Shown here in pieces: positions 34,373-45,693 of a stretch of DNA of 64,000 nucleotides. The first letter of the stretch is position 1. Each line of letters starts with the position of its first letter. Position numbers and translations under genes: made by a program. The notes under the pieces are model-generated. The model was given only the letters and a program-made list of their open reading frames with translations, was not told the origin of the DNA and did no database searches. Source of the DNA: Dysidea avara. Lineage: Eukaryota > Porifera > Demospongiae > Dictyoceratida > Dysideidae. The stretch is taken from the NCBI RefSeq assembly GCF_963678975.1, contig NC_089273.1:7130614-7194613 (forward strand). Direction: 5' to 3'.

Positions 34373-35059
34373 CAGCTGTAGACTATATGCTAGTTGCTTA
34401 GTTAATAAAAGTTGCACAGTCATTATGTCAATAATCATAACCTATAGCTACCTAACAACTTCTTCAATGTTTGCATGGGGCAAAGGATATAGCTTTAAAT
34501 CACACTGAAGAACACAACTATGTATAATCTGCAATGTTTGAGGTACATATTGAGCACTTTGGCATCCTCATGCAGTGTGGTTGGGTGATTTATGTACAAG
34601 TAAAGTAGTCTTCCATGCATCCTGCAATGTACATGATGATAGAATTGCTGCTAATTTTCACTAATTGTTGACATAAAATAATGTAGTTACATTTTTATCC
34701 AAACACACTTATAGTTATAATTGTAGGTGTGCATCTAGCTATAGTTTCATTTGAAACAATGTGGTATATACTTTAAAAGTTGCACAGTGTTAATTTATGT
34801 CATTAGTACTCTCAATCAAGGTGTTAAAACACAAAAGTCTTCTAGGATGGAACCCCAGACCCCTGCCATGTAGTTGATCTCATGCTAGGACCAGCACACT
34901 CTAAGTGTTACACTTCCCTGTGTTCTATGTTGCACACTCATCATCTCCGATCACTCACATTACTTTGGAAAGCAGTCACCAAAACTGAATTGTCCATAAT
35001 AACTGTCAATCTAATGATAGCTCATGAAATGATTGGCAGTATGATTTTAATGCAGGAAT

Positions 35060-35370
35060 AGCAAGGGCAGACGAGACACCTTTATTAAGGGGGAGGGGGG
35101 GGGGGGGTTCTAGATTGATGATGCCATGGTCTAGCTGTAAGTTGAAGAGCAAAAAATCCTTATTTATAACTACATACGTAGCTTGCTACGCTGCTCATCT
35201 AAGAATACTTTGACTGCTCTATTAGAGTATTTCAATTATTATAGTATCTCAAATTATTATTGATGCTATTATTCCATCACAGCTACAGATAATTTTAGGG
35301 GAGCTAAGCCCCCATAATTTTTTTCACAGGGGCTACAGCCCCCTCCCCCCAACCTTCTCCGCTGAATAGA
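35060..35370. mobile_element. G/C-ended nonautonomous element remnant
   Basis: Starts with a poly-G tract (35090-35106), contains GTTGAAGAGC followed by A-rich sequence and one CTCTATTAGAG motif at 35211-35236, and ends with GCCCCCTCCCCCCAACC. This order matches the better preserved elements at 38895-39189 and 52096-52435. The ends are not clean. Confidence 0.5.
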
Positions 35371-35989
35371 CTGTTTTACCATAAAGTTGTGTTAACAAGT
35401 TTCAAGTGTAGCACAATAAGCACATACTAATTTTATAATCATGAGCATAAGTAAGCATGTTTAACTCTATCTATATTCATTAGTTGCATTGTGCTCAGGA
35501 AGTAGACAAACTGCCAGGTCTTTCCTTTCTGATTCCAGCTCCTGCATCCATTTTACACATCCTATTAAGCTATGTAGTGAGGTCTACCATATATACAACC
35601 TACCATAAACTACATGTGCGTAATGTAATAGACTAATCACACAATTTGTTCTTGAAGTGACCTAGGTGCAATATCCATGGCAGACAGTAAACAAATCATA
35701 CATGTGCATGACCACACGTTTAAATAAAATAGGTCACATAATCTCAATCATCAGTTTCTCATCCATCAATACTATATTGCACAAGTTTATAGCAAATTAT
35801 TTCTTTACAAACTAGTTAGCTGAATTGATACCCCAATGATTTTTAATGCTTTTTAGTCTGCTCTAGCCATGCATTTATTAACTTCGATGACAGCTTCTTA
35901 CAGCTGCACTAAACAATCAATGGAACAAACAGTCATTGATATGGTTAAGGAAACAACGACATAGGTAGGGATGCAAATTAATAGATCTA

Positions 35990-36243
35990 CACTGTTAAAA
36001 ATAAAGAGTAACCACCACTCTGAAGAGTTCCCGGTGTAGGGAAGATTTAACACCCCGTGGAGAGTAACCAACACTCTGAAGAGAATAACCATTACTCTGA
36101 AGAGTAAGTGACACCACCTTCAGAGCATGTGTTACTCCCCAGTTACTCCTTTAGAGCAATGGTTACTCGATCTCCAGGGGTGTTAAATCCTCCCTACACT
36201 GGGAACTCCTTGAGAGTTATGGTTACTCTTCATTTTAACAGTG
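35990..36243. mobile_element. MITE with CACTGTTAAAAT ends
   Basis: CACTGTTAAAAATAAAGAGT at the left is inverted as CTCTTCATTTTAACAGTG at the right. Inside are repeated GAGTAACCA and CTCTGAAGAG words. The flanks TAGATCTA and TAGATGAA share six of eight bases, consistent with a decayed 8-bp duplication. Confidence 0.8.
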
Positions 36244-37189
36244 TAGATGAACAGAAATTTGGCTTTATTACATTGCAGATTGATGAGCATTTTCAAGATA
36301 GGTTTGTTGTTTTGAACGGGTATTGTTATAGAGCAGTTCAATGCATATCGACCTGTGACAAGCAGAAATCAATATAACAGGTTAAATGTATTCTTTGGAC
36401 AATAAAATGCACTAATGTGTTCAAGGAATTATTCAACCACACAAATCTCCTTACATTCAATTATCAAGTACTTGCAATTGAATGTTAAAAAGTTCTGCTT
36501 TGATTAGCCTATACAAACACAGATTCCATCTAGATGCATGTCTTAGGGCTCTGAGACAGTACTTTAGGTGGCCATTTTCACTTTAATAATTAAGCAGCTA
36601 CTAACAGTTGTGATTGCTCTATTAGAATGATTAAGAGCACTTTGATCTTTTGCTTCAAGAATTGACCACCAAAACTGGGGGACCATGGCCTTGTGGTTCC
36701 CTGCCCTATTTTCACTGCCTGTACAAAACATAATAAAAAGGAAAAACGTGTGTAATCTATTGGTCTACTATACACCTATAAAGTAATAAACTACTCTAAG
36801 AGAATGATCACATTGACAGATAAAACTGTGAAGCGTTACTTCTACCTTAGTCATGAATCAGTAATTTCACAGGCTCATAGGCCATATACACAACAACATT
36901 AGGGTATTATGGCTATACCTACATTACTGAGTTGTTATTTGTTTAGGCAGTGGCACAAGATACATAATTATTATTGTTAATTTTGTATAGAAAACCAGGT
37001 ATGTAAAATGTGATATTACCTGAGCTAGTCCTGCAATAGAGTGCTCTAGGTGATACAAAATGATTAGCTACTTTATAGCAATGAATGGATTTCAAATACT
37101 ATTAGACTCTCCAGCATCTGCATTGCTTGCATCTTAAAACAATTATCAAGATTTAAATGTCCATTAAATCTACACTTTCCGAGCAATCT

Positions 37190-38728
37190 GTTCAATTGAC
37201 ACAACCAATAGTAGATGGCTAATGTATAGTGACTATACATGGTTGTTCTAATAGAATACTGAATGTTCTATTAAAGTGGTAGCTTCCAATGACCTTTAAA
37301 CTTTAAAAGTCAAGGATTTCACCACTTCTTAGAAACCTCAGATGTTCTTCTGGATCTTCCCCTGATTTAAAGCTCCTAGGAAGACAGTTTGTAAAAGTAG
37401 GAAGCCTAAGGAAGGAGGCAACCCACCAGATCATTGCACTGAAAATTTCATCTCTTCCAGCCAGATGGTTAGAAAGATCGTAGCTCTTTCAAACTTGGTG
37501 CGTAGAATACTTATACATCCAACTTTATTACCAACTTATGTGATAGGATTGGCTTCTCTTCTCTTGGCTGGTAGAGCACCTCGAACGAAAAAATTTCTCG
37601 ACCCATCAGCAGAAAATCAGCCTTTGTGGAAAACACAGGCAAAGTTTTACTCACTTCTATGCATGGTTTAGTAGACCAACAACACTTGATATCACACTCA
37701 GAATCTGGGAGCTATGGACGTCTTCTTTGGAGCGCACGGAATAAAGATCTATCACGTGAGATATTAAAATCCGCGTGTTGCTCCAACAAGGGAACTCAAT
37801 TCCAAACCAAGGGTGGTATTAGTGATAGGGCACTAAGGGTAACATACTATGATAGTCGGGGATTTGTTTCTTACAACTTCATTTTTCACGTTGCGGACCC
37901 TAGCCAAGTGTACCCTTTGTGACTCTAACCGGCCAACTACTGCTCATATTTTAGGTGGTTGCCCAGTAGCACTATCCCAACAAAGGTACACCTATAGACA
38001 TAATCAAGTACTGTTCACTTTAATTTCTCAGTTAATTACTCTCTTTTCTGATTGCCAGATGGTCAGTGTCTATACGGACCTGCAGGGACATCGTTTTAAT
38101 GACTCTCCTCCTGAAACCATCCCCTCTAATGTCTTAGTCACTCCTTACAGACCCGATGTTGTCATCTATAACAGACACTCTGCATCGATGGGCATTATAG
38201 AGCTTACATGTCCATTGGACTCAATACATCATTTGGAGTCTGCACACAACCGCAAACTTTATAAACCTGAGTATATACAGCTTTTGGCTGAATTGGATCG
38301 TTTGAAGATTCCTCACTGCTACAGAACTGTGGAAGTCAGTGTTTTGGGCCATTTTCAACCTAGTTCTATTGCTGCAATTAAGGATGTGATAAATTTTACC
38401 CGGAAAGTATCCCTATTTTCCAAAGGAAGTGCTAGAAATCTTTTGTTCAAGATGGCCAGTGCCTCAATTTCTGCTTCACAGAGAATATTTTATGGTAGGA
38501 ACTCTAAAGAATGGACAATCAACCCGGACTGTTTTTAATCTGTATATAATTTAAGCTGTAACTTTAGTTTTGTACCTAAATTTATTTTTTTTTTTCCTTG
38601 CCATGCCCACTGCTGTCCACTGTTGGTCAGACATGTGGTCGCATGTTGTCCGAGGACACATAATATATAATTTATTTGTAATCATGCATGTTTTCTCATC
38701 AATTATTAATGATGGTTCTCTCTCTATA
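37190..38728 (+). mobile_element. LINE of the restriction-like-endonuclease class, 5' truncated
   Basis: The right arm of the inverted repeat (37190-37908) leads into an intact terminal frame and a T-rich 3' tail with CCTTGCCATGCCC and GTGGTCGCATGTTGTCCG. Similar tail words occur at 18625-18690 and 60880-60950. The insertion ends near 38728, where block D resumes. Confidence 0.75.
37849..38538 (+). CDS. LINE ORF C-terminus: CCHC zinc motif and restriction-like endonuclease
   Basis: The frame is open for 229 codons but has no natural start, since it continues a truncated protein. Residues 21-38 hold a C-x2-C-x8-H-x4-C zinc motif (CTLCDSNRPTTAHILGGC). Residues 101-139 hold RPDVVIYNRHSASMGIIELT and then a lysine-rich segment, the PD...E...K arrangement of the endonuclease found at the C-terminus of R2/NeSL/Hero-type retrotransposons, which nicks the target DNA for primed reverse transcription. 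The first residues (before about 18) come from another frame. Upstream reverse transcriptase is absent. The clean 3' frame suggests a fairly young insertion. A different subfamily could be involved; a search would decide. Confidence 0.72.
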   Translation: MIVGDLFLTTSFFTLRTLAKCTLCDSNRPTTAHILGGCPVALSQQRYTYRHNQVLFTLISQLITLFSDCQMVSVYTDLQGHRFNDSPPETIPSNVLVTPYRPDVVIYNRHSASMGIIELTCPLDSIHHLESAHNRKLYKPEYIQLLAELDRLKIPHCYRTVEVSVLGHFQPSSIAAIKDVINFTRKVSLFSKGSARNLLFKMASASISASQRIFYGRNSKEWTINPDCF

Positions 38729-38894
38729 GGAGTAGTTAGCTAGAGCCTATAAGCTTTTGGGTGTTTTTCAGTTTCGAAAATATGTAACTATGTAGTCTAG
38801 CTACGTAGGAATCAAAGTTGAGCAGATATGCGACTTATAGAACCCATTGATTTGGCATAGAATAAAATATCAAAGTTATAGCTACTAAGTAGCG

Positions 38895-39189
38895 CATAGG
38901 CGGTGGAGACGGGGGGGCAGGGGGGCCATGGTCCCCCCACTTTTTTGGGACACTGTTTGCAAGAAAAGATCGAGATACTCTAATAGAACAGTCAGGATCT
39001 GGATACTCTAATAGAGCAGTCACATTATTCAGAGAAGCAGTGTAGCAAATTACTTAGCTACGTATGTGTAGTTATAATATAATTGGTGGAGAGCAGCTAT
39101 TGTCAGCAGGATGTGACCTTTTTTTTTTTTGGTCTTCAACTTACAGCTGGCCTGGCCCCCTCACTCTTTGGCCTGCTCCACCGCCCCTG
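38895..39189. mobile_element. hAT-like MITE with CACCGCC ends and motif array
   Basis: CATAGGCGGTGGAG at the left is inverted as CTCCACCGCCCCTG. The 8-bp flanks AAGTAGCG and AAGTAGCT match at seven bases. Inside, in order: a G-run, two minus-orientation CTCTATTAGAG motifs (38967-39021), then a GGTC...GGTCTTCAAC stretch around a T-run. Confidence 0.85.
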
Positions 39190-39275
39190 AAGTAGCTGGC
39201 GAGGTAGCTGGTAAATTAAGGCTGCTTGTTACATCAAACATATAGCTATGCCTGTGTAATAATGGCAGCAAAGCT

Positions 39276-39410
<135 letters not shown>

Positions 39411-39479
39411 AACAAACAAATGTAAAATCACGTAAAGCAGCAATGCGGTCTACTATAGCCAACTTACAGTAGTCTATCT

Positions 39480-41200
39480 ACAGCATTGAACGTTGTACAC
39501 CGGAAGTTAATTACAACATACGCTATTTAACATGCATGCAAACACAGGAAGTTAATAATGTAATCTCCTCCCCTGTAAGTCACGAGTGCGTTTGTCGATA
39601 CCACGCCCTAATATCATAGATTATCTACCCATCAATCAAGAAGATTATCTTGACCTGGAACCACACCTGGAGCACCATACTCTGTGGCGGTGAGAAAGCA
39701 TCTACTAGTGACTCGAAATTAGCAGATTGATTTGTAGCGATCCCTAGCTATATCCTCTATAGTAACTAGTGGACAGGAGAAACGAGGTGAACGAGTGAGG
39801 AAGGTTTATAGCTACGCTGCATTTGCGTAGTTGGCACGGTTTGTGTTCAGACTGAGCATTGAATATAGCTAACAGTGGGATTACCAACATTAATGTGTTT
39901 GTTTTGACAGATTTGTTAGTGGGGGTAGTGTTGTCTTCGTGGGTTGTGACTATGGTTTCTCACCTTCGCCGAAATTACGCTAACTATGCTTTATGTTTTT
40001 TTCCAAATAAGGGAAAATGCTGGTAAAGCACACTTTAGCATTCTTCCCCTAGCTATACCGAAGTGATTGCATAGCTACCAGTATTTGGTACAGTAGCTAT
40101 GTCGCAACATGTACAGATTCCAAAAACTATCTATAGAATAATTTGTTGCCGTCTCTAGAAAATCCTGCATGCCTCGTTCACACAATTAATTTTTCTCATA
40201 GCTAATTATCTACCATGTCCAAGGAATGGACCACCGATCTTTCAGCTTATTGTGGTGAGTAACTAGCTAGTTTGGAATTATAGTGTTAAACAGTTGGAAG
40301 AGCAAAGAAATCAATTTGTACAGCAAATATGTGATCAGGTCTGCAAAAATGGAGCATGTGGGCACATAATAATTGCCTACTTTTTCACACTTTGATTCAT
40401 CATAACGTTTGATTCCAAAATTGCTCGGCCACGAAATTTCCAGCATGTATTAAAAATATATTTGGCTTTAACGTACAAGTTACAGAGTAAAAATATTCCA
40501 TTCCAGTACTGAGATATGAGATGCTATGTGTCAGGGTGTAGTTTGTGCCCACATGCCCTATTTTTGCAGGCCTGGTCACATATACTGAAATAGCTACTAG
40601 ACACCATCACCCATTCTTATATGACAAGTTTATCCCAGAAGACAGCAGGAAATGAAATGCACTGCCAACACCAAAGATTGAAGTTTTCAGAAGCCTTAAT
40701 CGAATGTTTATAATGTACAAGCATGTGTATTTGTACCTTCTAGGGTCTGATCAGCCTCTGCTATCTGAATCAAATTTAATAGGTGCTTACATTTACAACC
40801 ATAACTTCCATTTGCTTGCTGCAGCATAGGAATCTGGCTTACAATGTTTACCATGAATTGGCAAATCAAAGTAGTCACTTGCACATACAAGAATGAAGGT
40901 GATTTTATAAAAGAAACACCGGCGATCTTATTTTAATCTGCAGCATCATAAACAAATGCACATGCATGACACACACACAATTGGACTAAAAAATGAATTT
41001 TCAATGAGCAGGCAAATAAGGTGGTGTGTAGGTTTAATGAAATCGAGACTGGCTCCACTGAGTAATAGCTTGATTAAAATTTGCATATATTATTTTCATT
41101 GCAGCATGTGTCATGTTCACCAATAATTTTAAATTTGGTCTTTCTCAAAACGCATATCATACTAGTGCAAACTAGGTGGGACATCACTTTTCTTATTATG
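39480..41200. repeat. Duplicated block 'X', copy 1
   Basis: Matches pieces of 49380-54780 in the same order (GAATGGACCACCGA, TTAGTGGG..GTAGTGT, AATCAATTTGTACAGCAA, CTAATCAGCCT-like, ATGAATTGGC, CATGCGTCA). Copy 2 has been expanded by at least five transposon insertions. Confidence 0.82.
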
Positions 41201-42048
41201 TAGGCTTTTTAACCTTTGATAATATTATTATGACCTTTATACATATGGTTAGCACTTGGGTGGCTTATTGGCTATAATGTTGGTTCACAGTTGAATGGCT
41301 TCCATAAGTACCCAGTAAAGTGATACAAAAGCCAAAAAAACATTTAGCCTTGCTGAAAGTATAAGAATTAGTCTGATTCAGTGGCGATTCTAAGGGGGCC
41401 CCATCCACCTCCCCCTCCCCGCCCATGCTGAAAAATAACTTTGAAAATTTTTGGGGAAAAGTTGCAGTATAGATTGATATTGTTATTTTTTTAAATATTT
41501 TTCATGTTTTTGTCATAAATTTTAGGCTATTTTCAAGCCTTTAAATTGCAAAAATCCTGAAGCTTCTAGGGGTTGCACCCATAGACCCTCCTGAAATTCT
41601 ACTTTATACTACAGCTAAACAACAATAGTTATGCTGTTCCCTACTTTCCCCCCGTAGGTCAGGCCTAGAATCATTACTGGTCTGATCAAGAGCTCATAAT
41701 ATATACTAAGGTCTCTCTATAACCTTTTAGAAGGGAGTATTGTGAAGTTATGATGTAGCAACATGGTGCTGACACATGTGAAGCCATAAAACACACTAGT
41801 GTATAGTGTTCATAGTGCACCAAAAACATCATGCGAGCTGTTTCTTATCCAAGTATCAAAAGTATTTGGGGATGCATCCATATTTGAAGTAGTTAACTTC
41901 AGCCATGAAACAGATAATCCTCGCAATGACAGTACTGCAAGTGTGGTGCATAGAAGTGTAATTGTTGACCATGTTGAAGTTTCACTGTCTCATGACTGCT
42001 ACAGCAGTAGCTATCAATCAGAAGATATTCAAGGGACCTTCCATGAGG
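40202..42048 (+). CDS. Unrecognised small multi-exon gene
   Basis: Exon 40202-40254 follows a TTTTTCTCATAG acceptor, has an ATG at 40215 (context TACCATG) and ends at a GTGAGT donor in phase 1: MSKEWTTDLSAYC. Exon 40744-40782 keeps phase 1 (SDQPLLSESNLI). Exon 41105 onward follows TTTTCATTGCAG and reads CVMFTNNFKFGLSQNAYHT. It either stops at TAG 41173 or uses the GTGCAA donor at about 41165 to join a further exon 41800-42048 (SVHSAPKTSCELFLIQ, then SVIVDHVEVSLSHDCY), which ends at a GTAATC donor. An upstream noncoding exon could end at the GTGAGA near 39693. I recognise no domain. Support is the chain of matching phases and good splice signals. The copy at 49.4-54.8 kb is decayed. Confidence 0.42.
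40331..40580. mobile_element. GTGACTGGGC foldback MITE, copy 2
   Basis: GTGATCAGGTCTGCAAAAAT and TTTTTGCAGGCCTGGTCACA are inverted ends, flanked by TAT on both sides. The paralogous site in block X copy 2 (near 53663) is empty and reads CAACTATTCTG, which fixes the insertion at a TA/TAT site. Confidence 0.88.
41379..41679. mobile_element. hAT-like MITE with CAGTGGCGATTC ends
   Basis: CAGTGGCGATTCTAAGGG is inverted as CCTAGAATCATTACTG (with substitutions). The 8-bp flanks GTCTGATT and GTCTGATC match at seven bases. It lies in an intron of the unrecognised plus-strand gene. Confidence 0.82.
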
Positions 42049-42049
42049 G

Positions 42050-44390
42050 TTGGTAATCCCATGTTGATATGTACTTGCTGCAAGGACCTATTGAAGAAAC
42101 CAAGAACATAAGATATTCTACATCCACTTGTGAAAATAATTACGAAATGAGCAAGCTGGCTGTTTCTAATCATGCATTAGAAGTTTCGAGATAAACAGTT
42201 TTGAAAGAATTCAAATCAGCATAACTTGCCAAGAATAGGAAGCACATGTATGAAATTTGCATAAAAGATGTGTCAATCTATTACCATTCGGACCACTTCC
42301 AGTACTTGTAGCTGTTGAGTTTCCTGCTAAATATGATAGAAAATCTGAGCAGTTGTAATTGTACAAGCAAAGTAGTATCACGAGTGCTCACAAAGGGGTG
42401 GAGGGTCGTGGGAGGATGGTGGGGTGGTGGCAGGGTCGTGGGAGGGTGACGGGGTGGTGGCAGGGTGACGGGGTGGTGGGAGGATGATGGGGTGGTGGTA
42501 GGGTGGCAGGGTGGGTAAGAGATAGACTTCAAAATGGAGACAGACCACAAATGCAGTCCAGATACAAGATTACAGGGCTGGCTGGCTTCTTAGTAGTTGA
42601 TTTGTAGCAAATAGGGCTGAAACAAAATTGCAAATACTTGAGTACTCATTAAGGATTTTGGTACTCAGATAGTAAAATTGGTGTTCGAGTACTTGTTGAG
42701 ATCACATGACCCAGTTCACATGAAGCATTTGTCATCAGAGAGTCACACAATGAAAGATATAGAGTTTGATCAGAATAATTTCTTATTCAAATACACAGAG
42801 ATCAGTACTTTATTACAGTAAAAGTCAGTAAAAGACAGTAAAAGTCACAATCATGGATACAGAGATACAGCCAACGCCTAACGACTGCAGTATACTTGCT
42901 AATTCAATGATGGTTACCATTAATTATGGCAGTGTGTAATTACCAACACTCAGTGATGCACAACCACCTTTCACAATGCTTTGAAGATAAACCTTTCAGT
43001 TCATCACAAGAAAAAAAGAATGAAGCAGAAAGGACTTGTCTACACCTTTCAATGTAGAACACTAAATAAGTTTTAGACTCTATTAGTCACAAGTTTATTT
43101 ACTTAGTGCAATCATATTGTGAATATAATTATATGGTTATATGTAGCCATCACTGAAGTTCACACTAACAATAATCCATTACATAGTTACACTGAAGCTA
43201 CCACAGCTATCCTGGCAATGTATTCAAAAGACAGAAAACAAAACTGTTTAATTTAAAGATTTGTTATGTACCAATAATATTTGAATGGTGGTGGTTCCTG
43301 GTAATTTTAAAGACAAACTACAGCCGAGTGACCAGGCACCACAAAAAACAATAACCCAAGGATGCCATTAAAAATTAGTTCAGGATTTGATATACAAGGA
43401 CAGTTTGCCAGTAGGGTACTTGTAAACAGCATAAAAATATATGTACATGATTGTACATGTTAATGTGTGCAAAAAGCCTTGAGTGCAAGCTGGCTGGTGT
43501 CTTCAATTGCAGAAATCTCTAATGGTATAAGTTGAAATAACCCATGCTTTACAAATGTTAAGAAAAGAATGACAATTTTATTGAAATACTGAATCATCAA
43601 TACTTGATATCACAACCTTTAGGAAATGTAACAATCCGGTGACATCTATCACAGCATAATTTATACACAAATACTTGTTTTGGATTTGAAATACTGTAGT
43701 AGTCCAAAGATTTTACTTAAGCTCAAACAAAAAATAGACCACAGTGAATTCTTGCTGCATATTGGTTTTACCCTCATACAAATTCTGTGGATGCATAAAG
43801 TACCTATCAAAGTAGCAGCCAGTACTACAATTATTTGTCAAATAATCATATTCTTGTAACTTGGCTAAATCCATTATCAGTCATTAACTGGCAGCAAATG
43901 GATGCCTGTGTGGTCCCAGCTGAGAATCAAATCATCTGGTATACCATTCATGATAACCACTATTCAAAATATCATTTAATAGGCCTTATTTTAGGCACTT
44001 TGAACTTGTACGTTTTACTACACTTTCACCTTTAAAATATTCATTCTAAACAGAAATTGAGATTTAGTCCAGGATTTCTTCACCTTGAAGTATCCCCTTG
44101 CACTTTATGGGCATTGCCAAGGTATACGTATGGGCTTCAGCAGCAACCATGACCACTCATGTAGTCAACAGACCTCAGTGACTTCATGTATTCCTGATTC
44201 GTGTACTGAGTGATCAGGTTCTTCTTGGAATTAAAGTGGTCATCCTTGATGTTTCATGGGTACAGTGTAGATGTGTTGCCTTTTAAGTGGTTTTGTATTT
44301 CTAGTCTTTAAACACAGTGAAACACAATTAAGGCATATGATTGTGATGGATGTTGTCATGCTAAATGCCACACTAAAATGTTGCTCAATT
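42050..44390. other. Mostly unannotatable intergenic DNA
   Basis: Apart from the G-rich minisatellite I see no gene, domain or clean transposon here. Part of 42600-42720 (GGGCTGAAACAAA, then TACTTGAGTACTC) resembles AT-rich hAT elements. Confidence 0.45.
42396..42512 (+). repeat. G-rich minisatellite with quadruplex potential
   Basis: Irregular units of GGTGGGAGGRTGRCGGGGTG type, with many runs of three or four G on the plus strand. It forms a Pro/His-rich open frame on the minus strand, which is an artefact. Confidence 0.85.
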
Positions 44391-44626
44391 GTGACCGGAT
44401 TTGCGAAAAGGGTTCTTCCACACACATCCAATTCTATGCACTTGTAAGGCTGTAATTTGTGTTCAAGTAATGCAAAAGCCTGAAATTTTCACCATACATT
44501 CAGTTATGGTGGTACTCACTACTGACCAAATTTCAAGTCATTAGCTTTTTCCAATCTGAAGTTATAGATCGTCAAAGTTAGTAAATTGGATGTGTGTGGA
44601 AGACCCCTTTTCGCAAATCCGGTCAC
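44391..44626. mobile_element. Foldback MITE, GTGACCGGATTTGCG family
   Basis: GTGACCGGATTTGCGAAAAG is inverted at the right edge, with CCACACACATCCAATT as the next inner inverted segment. AATT stands on both sides, either as a target duplication or as part of the palindrome. Related pieces are at 22878-23119 and 61740-61790. Confidence 0.83.
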
Positions 44627-45100
44627 AATTGTTGAATGAAAAAATGTGGAAATGAATGGTTATTCAAAGAGTAATTCTTGTTCAACATGAGTATAGATAG
44701 TTGCATCCCACAATCAGTAGCTGCCAGAGCTAATGTCTAGGGATGGGTAGTGTTAAGATTTTTGGTTTGATCTGATATTCAATACTTCCTTGCAAAAGTA
44801 TCGATACAATACATACATTATACCAAAGTAGCTCACAAGCTGCTGAAATGAGGATATCTTGGTATACGGTATGGCAAATGTTTTTAGCTAGTAATACACT
44901 GTAATATAAGCAGTAGTCTTGTTCAAGTATTATAAGCAATCACCTCACATTTACAATTAAATAGAATTGATCACGTGCCGGGGTTAATTGTACCATTGTT
45001 GGAATCTTGCTTGAGTATTGATACTCAGGTCTTATCAAGCTAATCAAAAGCTGCAATGTAATTAAAAGTCCATTGGTGAGTCTGATTGTGGGGATAATAT

Positions 45101-45333
45101 GTGACCAAGCATGCAAAAATAAGACATGTGAGCACACAAATTTTGACTACCTTTTCATATTTTTATGCATCATAATTTTTTTATGGTTAGTTATGCTACA
45201 AATTTAGCTATCACTTGTTGAAAATATAATCCTGAGTTATGTAAAGCAAGTATTCTATTCCAGTAAATATCATCTGTCCTGCAATGAGATGTACTTTGTG
45301 CCCACATGCTCTAATTTTGCAGGCCTTGTCACA
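45101..45333. mobile_element. GTGACTGGGC foldback MITE, copy 3
   Basis: GTGACCAAGCATGCAAAAAT and TTTTGCAGGCCTTGTCACA are inverted ends with TAT-type flanks. Subterminal ATGTGAGCACACA/TTTGTGCCCACATG also pair. Confidence 0.78.
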
Positions 45334-45693
45334 GATATACGTATTAAGAAACATGGCAGAAACTGGCCAAACACTGATGATACTGTATGTTCAACGTTTC
45401 CTTCTTTATCATATGCAACCACTTTTGTATTCCACATCTTTTCACCCAGGCTTTTGAAAGCTGCACTCTTTTCCATAGTTTGGCTGCTTTGTGTGGTATT
45501 GCATAAAACATGCCATGATGATCTATATGCAATTCCTCCCTGCTGTATCTGTTCATAGCAAGAAAATAAGTTAGCAAATTGTTATGTTGGGAAATTTCTA
45601 ACATTCATAAATAAACTACTACACAGTACGTTCAAATCCTAAAAGTCCAAAAACTCTAAATACAGTAACAAGTCATGATCAGCCATCTTGAAT

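Noticed and set aside
40708-40890. Minus-strand exon ending IAEADQTLE as the missing first exon of an NTF2-like gene
   Set aside because: Its phase would fit, but it lies about 16 kb from the copy-1 exons, its duplicate at 53845 lacks the donor, and the plus strand reads as a phase-consistent exon of another gene.
42281-42550. Pro/His-rich protein on the minus strand
   Set aside because: Translation of the G-rich minisatellite.
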